Source: Actinobacteria bacterium 13_2_20CM_68_14 (GTDB lineage Bacteria > Actinomycetota > Thermoleophilia > Gaiellales > Gaiellaceae). Taken from it: DNA of 9,066 bases. Within the stretch, counting starts at the first letter, position 1; each line of letters opens with the position of its first letter. Below the pieces are notes generated by a model. That model searched no databases. It saw nothing but the letters and a program-made list of their open reading frames with translations, and was not told where the DNA came from. The stretch covers positions 1-9,066 of the forward strand of contig MNDB01000093.1 in assembly GCA_001914705.1 (NCBI GenBank), in the 5' to 3' direction. Shown one piece after another: positions 1 to 5,165 of the stretch. Made by a program: the position numbers and the translations under genes.

Positions 1-20
1 ACACCGAGAAAGGAGACAGC

Positions 21-416
21 GTGTCCAACAAGCTCCACATCACCGAGGTCGGCCGCGTGGCCATTCCGGCGGCCGATCAGGATCGCTCGCTCGAGTTCTA
101 CGTCGACACGCTCGGCTTCGAAGTGCGGTCGGACGACACTTTCGCCGACGGCCAGATGCGGTGGATCGAGGTCGCCCCAAAGGGCGCCGCGACCGCCATC
201 GCGCTCACGCCGCCCATGGAGGGCGGCCCGACTTCGGTCGACAGCGGGATCATCATCTCGACTGACGACATCGAGGCCGACCACGCGGCACTGAAGGACG
301 CCGGCGTCGACGTCGATCCGGAGATCGCGCGCATGGGCGCGCCGGTACCGCCGATGTTCAGGCTGCGCGACCCGAGCGGGAACGGTCTGACCGTCGTCGA
401 GCCCCTTCCGGCCTAG
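21..416 (+). CDS. VOC (glyoxalase/bleomycin-resistance fold) family protein
   Basis: This 131-aa protein looks like a single vicinal-oxygen-chelate (VOC) module pair. Residues 8-36 give the first beta-alpha-beta unit, with the usual Ser-x-x-Phe-Tyr helix start (SLEFY, 23-27) and LGFEV strand. Residues 76-95 give the second unit, and the family end motif DPSGNGLTVVE (117-127) is present; Glu127 is the usual metal-ligand position. The first-strand ligand (often His) is not obvious here, since the strand reads GRVAIP, so metal binding is uncertain. VOC proteins include glyoxalases, ring-cleavage dioxygenases and drug-binding proteins, and the substrate cannot be read from sequence. The GTG start is chosen because GAAAGGAG lies 5 nt upstream (8-15). 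The gene converges on the cyclase gene across a strong hairpin. Confidence 0.9.
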   Translation: MSNKLHITEVGRVAIPAADQDRSLEFYVDTLGFEVRSDDTFADGQMRWIEVAPKGAATAIALTPPMEGGPTSVDSGIIISTDDIEADHAALKDAGVDVDPEIARMGAPVPPMFRLRDPSGNGLTVVEPLPA

Positions 417-425
417 TCTCTAAGC

Positions 426-460
426 GCGCCGGGGCCTGCTGCGAAGGCAGGCCTCGGCGC
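426..460. terminator. Hairpin between convergent genes (probable bidirectional terminator)
   Basis: Arms 426-439 and 447-460 pair over 14 bp with a single G-T wobble, around the 7-nt loop TGCGAAG. The hairpin lies between the VOC stop (416) and the cyclase stop (484), so it can serve both strands. No T-run follows on either side, so intrinsic termination in the E. coli sense is not certain. Confidence 0.7.
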
Positions 461-483
461 TGCCGGCGCGTAGTCAGCCGCGA

Positions 484-1785
484 TTATCCGTCGTTCGCCG
501 CAAATAGCTGCCACGTCCCGGGAATTCCCTTCAGCTCGTGCGAGCCGCGGGCGTCGAAAGCAATGCCTGAGCCGGCAACGAGGTCGCAGACGGTCTGGGA
601 GACGAGAATTTCGTTGGCCGCAGCGTTAGCGGCCACACGGGCGCCGAAGTTGACGGCGAGGCCCGCGACTTTGTCTTCGTGGAGCTCGCATTCGCCGACG
701 TGGATGCCGATCCGGGTTTCGAGGCCGAGGTCGTTCACGCTGCCGACGATTGCCTGTGCTGCGCGGATCGCCCGCGCCGGCCCGTCGAACGTCGCGAAGA
801 AACCGTCGCCCGCGGTGTCTCGCTCCTTCCCTCGATAGCGACCGAGCTCTCGCCGGACGAGCGCGTGATGCTGAGCGAGGAGGTCGCGCCACGCCCGGTC
901 GCCAAGCGCCGCCGCGCGTTCCGTCGAGCCGACGATGTCCGTGAACATGACCGTCGCGAGAACGCTGTCGGGGACTGCGGGGGCTTCCTCGCCTGCGACG
1001 AATCGCTCGATTTCGTCGACGACGTCCGGCGAGAGGAAGATGTCGAAATAGTCGTTTCCAGAGATCCGCATCGCCCGTGCACCCCGGATCCGCGAGGCGA
1101 CCTCCAGAGACTTGCTCTCGAAGGGCTCGCGGTAGAGGACGAGTGTCGGTACTCGAACCGCCGGCAGCACTTCTCCCAGATCGGTCTCGGAGAACGCGCG
1201 GTTCAACGCGTAAGCCACTTCCGGGCTCGCGCCGACTCGAAGCGAGTTGGCAAACCAGCGCCGGTGGTCCTCGTTCGCAGCGAGCGTGGGGCACCCCGCC
1301 TCGAGGAGCGAGTCGGAGAACTCCCGTGTGCCCCAGCGCTCACGGAGCTCGCGCAGTTCCGCGAGCGTCTCTTCGTCGCTGCCTTCCGCCTGCCACTCCG
1401 GGTGGAAGAGAACAAGCGAGCGCGCCCGCTCGGGGTAGCTGGCAGCGAAAAGACTCGCCATCCCGCATCCCTCTTGGGCTGCGAGAACGACAGTGCTGGA
1501 CGACCCAACGGCATCCAACACAGCGCGCAGATCCTCCATGCGCGTCTCGAGACTCGCGAACTGGCCGCCATGATCGGAGATGCCGATTCCCCGCTTGTCG
1601 AAGAGGATCAGCCGAAACGAGCGCGCGAGACGTTCGTAGAAGTCACGCCAGCGCGGGTACTCCCAGTCGTAGACGAGGTTCGAGACGTAGTCGGACACGT
1701 AGACGAGGTCGACGTCAGCGTCCCCGACCACCTGGTAGGCGATCGCGACGCCACCGTTGCGCACGTACTGGATGTCTGCGGTCAC
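484..1785 (-). CDS. Alpha/beta-hydrolase-fold domain fused to class III adenylate/guanylate cyclase
   Basis: This is a 433-aa two-domain protein. Residues 1-265 are an alpha/beta-hydrolase fold (FDKRGIGISD at 62-71; cap and final strand/helix to about 263). Residues 275-430 are a class III cyclase homology domain that would make cyclic nucleotide from ATP or GTP. Metal-binding Asp283 (VMFTDIVGST) and Asp327 (TAGDGFFATFD) and the transition-state pair Asn379/Arg383 (VNFGAR) are present. The architecture matches the Mycobacterium tuberculosis Rv1900c type. The hydrolase nucleophile elbow reads AAQEGCG (102-108), with Gln104 where Ser is expected. The usual catalytic His after the last strand is Tyr246 (GNDYFD). 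The first domain is therefore probably a sensor rather than an enzyme. The start is GTG; no clear ribosome-binding site is seen, but residues 1-20 fit the usual family N-terminus. It lies 37 nt after the kinase stop on the same strand, so co-transcription is plausible. Confidence 0.9.
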   Translation of the reverse strand: MTADIQYVRNGGVAIAYQVVGDADVDLVYVSDYVSNLVYDWEYPRWRDFYERLARSFRLILFDKRGIGISDHGGQFASLETRMEDLRAVLDAVGSSSTVVLAAQEGCGMASLFAASYPERARSLVLFHPEWQAEGSDEETLAELRELRERWGTREFSDSLLEAGCPTLAANEDHRRWFANSLRVGASPEVAYALNRAFSETDLGEVLPAVRVPTLVLYREPFESKSLEVASRIRGARAMRISGNDYFDIFLSPDVVDEIERFVAGEEAPAVPDSVLATVMFTDIVGSTERAAALGDRAWRDLLAQHHALVRRELGRYRGKERDTAGDGFFATFDGPARAIRAAQAIVGSVNDLGLETRIGIHVGECELHEDKVAGLAVNFGARVAANAAANEILVSQTVCDLVAGSGIAFDARGSHELKGIPGTWQLFAANDG

Positions 1786-1822
1786 GAGCGGATTTTGCGC
1801 AGAAGCCGCCTGCGAGCGTCGT

Positions 1823-3235
1823 TTAGGCAGGTCGTCCCGCTGTCAGCTCCTCGTTCTGCGCGACCCGTTTCGCCGCGGCGACAACCTCAGGGCGCGGCCC
1901 GTTCGGCACGCGAATCGAGACCACCGCTCCGTCGCCGAGTGTTGCTGAGCCGCCGTGCGCCTCGGCAACCGCCGCCACGATCGCGAGGCCCAGACCCGCC
2001 CCAGAAGTCGTTCGGCTCTCCTCGGTGTGACTAAAACGTTCAAAAGCGCGCTCAGCGAAGCGCTCGGGGAATCCGACTCCCGCATCACGCAACTCGAAGA
2101 CGACTGATTCCCCATCCGCGCGGGCGGAGATGGTGATCGTGCCGGCGCCGTGGCGCAAGGCGTTGTCGATCAAGTTCCCGAGCGCCTGCTCGATCCGGAG
2201 CCGGTCGATGTGCGCAACCACGTCTCCGCGCACGTCGATCGTCCGCCTGGCGTCGGCTGCGCGCCGCGCGAAGCGGGTCGCGACGCCGTCCATCAGTTCC
2301 CTGGCGTTCACCTCCTCCAGGCGGAGTGGCAGTCCGTGTTCGTCGGCGCGCGCGAGCAGGAGCAGGTCGGCTGCAAGCTGCGAAAGGCGGTCGGTCTCGC
2401 CCGCGACCGTGCGCAGTGCGCTCTCGAGCTCCGCACGGTCGCGCGGGCGCTCCAGCGCCAGCTCGACCTCCGCCTGCAGGTGCGCGAGCGGGGTGCGCAG
2501 CTCGTGACTCGCGTCGGCGACGAAGCTCCGCTCACGCTCGAGCGAAGTCTCGAGCCGCGCGAGCATCGCGTTCAAGGTCTCGCCGAGGCGCGAGACCTCG
2601 TCGCGCGACGGCACGACAGGAAGCCGCTCGTGCAGTCGCCTCGCCGAGATCTCCGCCGCCCGAGCGCGCATCCGCTCGACCGGCCGAAGAGCGGCTCCTG
2701 CGACGAGATACCCGAGCAACGACGCAAGTAGCAGCGCCGCCGGCCCACCCACGAGCAACTCGTTTCGCACGGTTATGAGAGCGTCGTCGCGAGTCTCGAG
2801 CGACGCGCCTACGACGACGATCAGCCGCTGACCCTGGGCATCGACCGGATTTGCAAAGAGACGGGCGCTCTCGCCGTTGAGACCGGTGCGTGGGACAAAA
2901 AGAGGCGACTGCGTTGCGCGCGCGAGCGCATCGCGCGTGAGGAGCGGCGCTCGCCGAAGCCCGGGAGTCTGATCGAATACGCGCCCTCGCTGATCGACGA
3001 TCTGCGCGAACCCGCCGCCGCCGGTCGCTAGTACCTGCGACTCGCTCAGCCCTTGGTCGGCTTGCTTCACGAGCGCCGCGACGTCCGTCGCGCGGGCGCG
3101 CAGGCTCTGATTGAGCGTGCGGTCCAGCGAGCTCCCGAGGTGCTGGTAGAGGAACAGCCCAACCGCGGCGAGAACGACGGCCATCGCCAAAGCAGAGGCA
3201 GCCGCCAGCCGCAGCCGAATCGGAACGCGGTTCAA
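1823..3235 (-). CDS. Two-component sensor histidine kinase (HAMP, HisKA, HATPase)
   Basis: This is a 470-aa membrane kinase. Transmembrane helix 1 spans about 8-30, an extracytoplasmic sensor region about 31-158, transmembrane helix 2 about 160-182, and HAMP about 183-233. The H-box FVADASHELRTPL (238-250) has phospho-acceptor His244. The N-box GNLIDNALRH (353-362), G1 box DAGVG (384-388), F-box near 398-401 and G2 box GAGLGL (412-417) are all intact, so it should be an active kinase. The open frame extends upstream to 3376, but that part overlaps the regulator gene. The TTG at 3235-3233 is chosen because it overlaps the regulator's TGA in a 4-base TTGA junction, typical of translational coupling, and places the first helix at the N-terminus. 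Its partner is the adjacent regulator. The sensor-domain ligand is unknown. Confidence 0.93.
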   Translation of the reverse strand: MNRVPIRLRLAAASALAMAVVLAAVGLFLYQHLGSSLDRTLNQSLRARATDVAALVKQADQGLSESQVLATGGGGFAQIVDQRGRVFDQTPGLRRAPLLTRDALARATQSPLFVPRTGLNGESARLFANPVDAQGQRLIVVVGASLETRDDALITVRNELLVGGPAALLLASLLGYLVAGAALRPVERMRARAAEISARRLHERLPVVPSRDEVSRLGETLNAMLARLETSLERERSFVADASHELRTPLAHLQAEVELALERPRDRAELESALRTVAGETDRLSQLAADLLLLARADEHGLPLRLEEVNARELMDGVATRFARRAADARRTIDVRGDVVAHIDRLRIEQALGNLIDNALRHGAGTITISARADGESVVFELRDAGVGFPERFAERAFERFSHTEESRTTSGAGLGLAIVAAVAEAHGGSATLGDGAVVSIRVPNGPRPEVVAAAKRVAQNEELTAGRPA

Positions 3236-3909
3236 CCGCCGTCCGCCCGCAGTCGGTAGCCGGCTCCCTGCACGGTCTCGATCGCGTGGCGACCGAACGG
3301 GCGGTCGATCTTCTCCCTCAGGTAGCGGACATACACCGTGATCACGTTGGAGCGGTTCTCGTAGCCGATGTCCCACGCGTGCTCAAGCAGTTCCAGCCGA
3401 GAGACGACCTCCCCCGGCCGGCGCATGAAGAGCTCGAGCAGGGCGTACTCCTTGGCGGACAGCCGCGCTTCCTCAGCACCGCGCCACACCTGCCGTGTCG
3501 CCGGGTCGAGCCGTAGGTCCCCAACCTCGATCACAGCCGGACGCTCCCCAGCCCCGCGGCGAACAAGCGCGCGGATTCGCGCGCGCAGCTCGGCAACGGA
3601 GAACGGCTTCGTCAAGTAATCGTCCGCGCCTGCGTCGAGGCCCGCGATGCGGTCCTCGACCGCATCGCGCGCGGTCAGCATCAGGATCGGCGACCACACA
3701 CCCGCTGCGCGAAGCGCCTCGCAGGTCGCGAAGCCGTCGAGATCCGGGAGCATCACATCGAGGACGACCGCGTCGTATTCGTGCGCAGCGGCCATCCAGA
3801 GCGCGTCCTCGCCGCAAGGCGCAATGTCCACTGCATTGCCGTTCTCCGTCAGGCCGCGCTGCAGAAGCGAGGCCAGCTTCGTGTCGTCCTCGATGACGAG
3901 CAAGCGCAT
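3232..3909 (-). CDS. OmpR/PhoB-family response regulator
   Basis: This is a 225-aa DNA-binding response regulator. The receiver domain (1-117) has the acidic pocket Glu7-Asp8-Asp9, phospho-acceptor Asp51 (VVLDVMLPDLDG), Thr79 and Lys101 (TKPF). The C-terminal winged helix (about 126-222) has the family recognition-helix region ENRSNVITVYVRYLREKI and the wing motif VQGAGYRL. Family members bind direct repeats about 11 bp apart; exactly such repeats lie just upstream at 3932-3970. The ATG at 3909 has no Shine-Dalgarno sequence. A possible -10 at 3921-3916 would put transcription start at or next to the ATG, so the mRNA may be leaderless. The gene is translationally coupled to the kinase and divergent from the exported protein at 4028. 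Confidence 0.95.
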   Translation of the reverse strand: MRLLVIEDDTKLASLLQRGLTENGNAVDIAPCGEDALWMAAAHEYDAVVLDVMLPDLDGFATCEALRAAGVWSPILMLTARDAVEDRIAGLDAGADDYLTKPFSVAELRARIRALVRRGAGERPAVIEVGDLRLDPATRQVWRGAEEARLSAKEYALLELFMRRPGEVVSRLELLEHAWDIGYENRSNVITVYVRYLREKIDRPFGRHAIETVQGAGYRLRADGG

Positions 3910-3915
3910 GGCGCG

Positions 3916-3921
3916 AGTGTC
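3916..3921 (-). promoter_or_regulatory. Possible -10 element of the regulator-kinase operon
   Basis: On the minus strand the hexamer reads GACACT, a weak match to TAnnnT. It begins 11 nt from the nearest GTGAGAG box and ends 6 nt before the regulator ATG. Its position is the mirror image of the TACGTT on the other side of the operator. No -35 match is seen, as expected if an OmpR-type activator occupies that place. Confidence 0.35.
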
Positions 3922-3931
3922 GCGATCGAAG

Positions 3932-3970
3932 GTGAGAGGAATGTGAGAGCACCTCTCACAGCCATCTCAC
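3932..3970. promoter_or_regulatory. Mirror-symmetric operator: four GTGAGAG boxes with 11-bp periodicity
   Basis: GTGAGAG occurs at 3932-3938 and 3943-3949 (11 bp start to start). Its complement CTCTCAC occurs at 3953-3959, and ATCTCAC at 3964-3970 (again 11 bp). The four boxes are exactly symmetric about position 3951. Each 11-bp direct pair is the usual target layout of an OmpR/PhoB-type dimer, so the region looks like two dimer sites facing away from each other, one per divergent promoter. The obvious ligand is the regulator encoded alongside. The repeats are seen directly; binding is inferred. Confidence 0.72.
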
Positions 3971-3980
3971 CCGACCTTCC

Positions 3981-3986
3981 TACGTT
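3981..3986 (+). promoter_or_regulatory. Possible -10 element for the exported-protein gene
   Basis: TACGTT fits TAnnnT and lies 10 bp beyond the last operator box. This is the spacing seen in promoters activated by OmpR/PhoB-type regulators. No -35 hexamer is recognisable at 17 bp. Transcription would start near 3993, giving a leader of about 35 nt before the ATG at 4028. Confidence 0.45.
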
Positions 3987-4027
3987 GGCGGCGCATGTCC
4001 CAACCGAACCCAACGAAAGGAGATGAC

Positions 4028-4357
4028 ATGCGCAACAGACTCACCAAGATCGGAGCCTCGCTCGCGGCAGTTGCCGCGCTCGCGGTCGGAGGCTCGGCGA
4101 TTGCAGGAGCCGCCCAGAAGGGCGCGCCGCCGAAGCCGGCCGCCTCGCAGAGCCAGGAATCGGCGGGGCCCGACACGGACAACGTCCAGCAAGGCGATCA
4201 GTCGGCTCCCGACACGGGGTCCGCTTCCGAGCAGGCTTCAGAAGCAGCTTCCGAGGCAGCCGGCGAATCAGCCTCGGAATCGGACGCAAGCGACGGTCCC
4301 GGTGGATATGCCGACTCGAACGCGAACGCCGACACCCAGCAGCAGGGCGAGCACTAG
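4028..4357 (+). CDS. Small exported Ser/Ala/Glu-rich protein, probable target of the adjacent two-component system
   Basis: This is a 109-aa protein of unknown function. Residues 1-29 look like a signal peptide (basic MRNRLTK, Ala/Val-rich core, AIAGAA before Gln30). The rest is low-complexity, acidic and hydrophilic. Residues 65-88 are a Ser-Ala-Glu run with SEAASEAAGESASES-like periodicity, and the tail is DGPGGYADSNANADTQQQGEH-like (89-109). No cysteine or enzymatic motif is present. An in-frame ATG at 3995 exists, but the ATG at 4028 is chosen because GAAAGGAG (4015-4022) is 5 nt upstream and the signal peptide then starts directly. It is divergent from the regulator gene and shares its operator. 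It could be a cell-envelope or secreted accessory protein, possibly linked to the kinase's outer domain, but this is inference. The gene ends just before a strong hairpin. Confidence 0.8.
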   Translation: MRNRLTKIGASLAAVAALAVGGSAIAGAAQKGAPPKPAASQSQESAGPDTDNVQQGDQSAPDTGSASEQASEAASEAAGESASESDASDGPGGYADSNANADTQQQGEH

Positions 4358-4362
4358 CCGAA

Positions 4363-4400
4363 GCAAGGGAGGCCCCGGCCAAGCCCGGGGCCTCCCTTGC
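4363..4400. terminator. Perfect 16-bp hairpin (probable bidirectional terminator)
   Basis: Arms 4363-4378 and 4385-4400 are perfectly complementary over 16 bp (outer end GCAAGGGAGG), with the 6-nt loop CCAAGC. The hairpin starts 6 nt after the exported-protein stop and also lies downstream of the minus-strand gene ending at 4448. No T-run follows. A smaller inverted repeat (CGGCT, 4-nt loop, AGCCG; 4423-4436) lies between it and the next gene. Confidence 0.8.
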
Positions 4401-4447
4401 GCACGAGATAGACCGCGCGGGGCGGCTCCTCAGCCGTTAGCGCGCTC

Positions 4448-4807
4448 CTAGCTGCCAGATCGCCTGCGATTCAGTCCGCGAGGGTCGAGATGCGCAATCA
4501 CATCTCCGCCGGGGCCGAACTTCTCGACGACCTGGAAGCGCCCGGGTTCCTCCATGAGCACACGCTCACTCTCGTGATCCGCGTGGCCCAGTTTCACGAC
4601 AAGACGAGTGGGCACCCTCCGAATGAACTCGCACTCGCCGATCGTGAGCGAGACAACGTCCTCGCAAGACGGATCAGAACATTCACAGACAAATTCGATT
4701 TCGGCTTCTTCGGAGCGTTCGAGTCGCAACTCGTTGACGTCTCGGCTAAGAGCCTGATTTAGCGCCGCTTGTCGCGCGCTGCCCTGCTCGTCCTCGTTTT
4801 CTCCCAA
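4448..4807 (-). CDS. Small conserved CxCx4C protein, copy A
   Basis: This is a 119-aa cytoplasmic protein of unknown function. Residues 2-37 are charged and helical-looking (GENEDEQGS...). The core 40-97 begins with CECSDPSC (41-48), a Cys-x-Cys-x4-Cys arrangement that could bind a metal, and ends in EEPGRFQVVEKF. The tail 98-119 is GPGG then basic. The core is about 71% identical (41 of 58 residues by eye) to the protein at 8757-8975. The frame is open to 5116, but the TTG at 4807 is chosen. GGAGA lies just upstream (4815-4811), it aligns exactly with the start of the other copy (both followed by GGA), and the region further upstream is conserved as an element rather than as protein. From memory, this resembles small actinobacterial hypotheticals with a GENE-type N-terminus. 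No function is claimed. Confidence 0.75.
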   Translation of the reverse strand: MGENEDEQGSARQAALNQALSRDVNELRLERSEEAEIEFVCECSDPSCEDVVSLTIGECEFIRRVPTRLVVKLGHADHESERVLMEEPGRFQVVEKFGPGGDVIAHLDPRGLNRRRSGS

Positions 4808-4840
4808 CGATCTCCACTCCCGCGTGCGGATCGAACCAAG

Positions 4841-4889
4841 CCGGCGAATCGCTACACGGTCGAAACCTGGGCCGCGCGGCCGAACATGC
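4841..4889 (-). promoter_or_regulatory. Conserved upstream element, copy A
   Basis: On the minus strand this element starts GCATGTTCGGCCGCGCGGCC, runs through a variable 9-nt stretch, then ACCGTGTAGCGA and TTCGCCGG. It ends 33 nt before the TTG start. The same blocks occur upstream of the paralogue at 8975. GGCCGCGCGGCC is self-complementary. It could be a promoter/operator, a structured 5' leader or a short upstream reading frame (ATG-TTC-GGC-CGC, ending at TAG after 11 codons). Conservation is seen; role is unknown. Confidence 0.6.
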
Positions 4890-5006
4890 GTGGATCGTCG
4901 GTCTTCGTCGATGGTACGCCTTCCTCCGGCACCGAACAAGACACGCAAGGAAGCGCGGGTCCCTCGACAGGCAGGAGCTCGTTCGTAGTGGTCGCGGGGG
5001 TGGCTC

Positions 5007-5034
5007 TTGACGTTTGCTTGCGAGGTGAGACAAT
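5007..5034 (+). promoter_or_regulatory. Sigma-70-type promoter for the secreted protein gene
   Basis: TTGACG (5007-5012) and GACAAT (5029-5034) are separated by 16 bp, each one or two bases from consensus. Transcription would start near 5041, leaving a leader of about 125 nt before the ATG at 5166. It is the best-formed promoter in the window. Confidence 0.65.
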
Positions 5035-5040
5035 TGTTGC

Positions 5041-5165
5041 AAGCGCCTTGGCCCAATGGAAGCCGCGGAGTTCTGCGGCTCCTCTCCGACTCCCACGCGG
5101 ACCCGGACGTAGCCAAGGGAGCGGGGTACTACCTCGCTTTTGCAAGCGCGTGAGAGGAGGACCTC
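5041..5165 (+). other. Potentially structured 5' leader of the secreted-protein gene
   Basis: CCTTGGC (5046-5052) can pair with GCCAAGG (5112-5118), enclosing a hairpin AGCCGC (5061-5066)/GCGGCT (5075-5080). A further hairpin CGCTT/AAGCG (5135-5139/5144-5148) can extend so that CCTC (5132-5135) pairs with GAGG (5154-5157), which overlaps the Shine-Dalgarno AGGAGG (5155-5160). The 10-mer TTGCAAGCGC occurs at 5037-5046 and again at 5140-5149. No known riboswitch class could be assigned. Confidence 0.4.

Noticed and set aside
679..2034. Long plus-strand open frame (451 codons) opposite the cyclase and kinase genes
   Set aside because: It is a high-GC shadow of the minus-strand genes; its translation is Arg-rich with no recognisable domain, whereas the minus-strand frames carry intact catalytic motifs.
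3236..3376. Upstream extension of the kinase frame
   Set aside because: It lies inside the regulator's DNA-binding domain coding sequence and adds a Pro/Arg-rich stretch; the TTGA overlap start is more natural.
4808..5116. Upstream extension of copy A of the CxCx4C protein
   Set aside because: It lies upstream of the TTG that aligns with the copy B start, and it covers the promoter side of the divergent gene. The shared element carries indels that shift frame between copies.
5111..5136. GGGAGCGGGG-type stretch resembling part of the ydaO (c-di-AMP) riboswitch
   Set aside because: The later conserved GGGGTGAA-type segment and the expected 5' half are absent, so no riboswitch class is called.
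5150..5156. A further GTGAGAG box, plus a near match GTGAGAC at 5025-5031
   Set aside because: Neither has a partner 11 bp away, and the first coincides with the ribosome-binding site of the secreted-protein gene. Chance is the simpler explanation.
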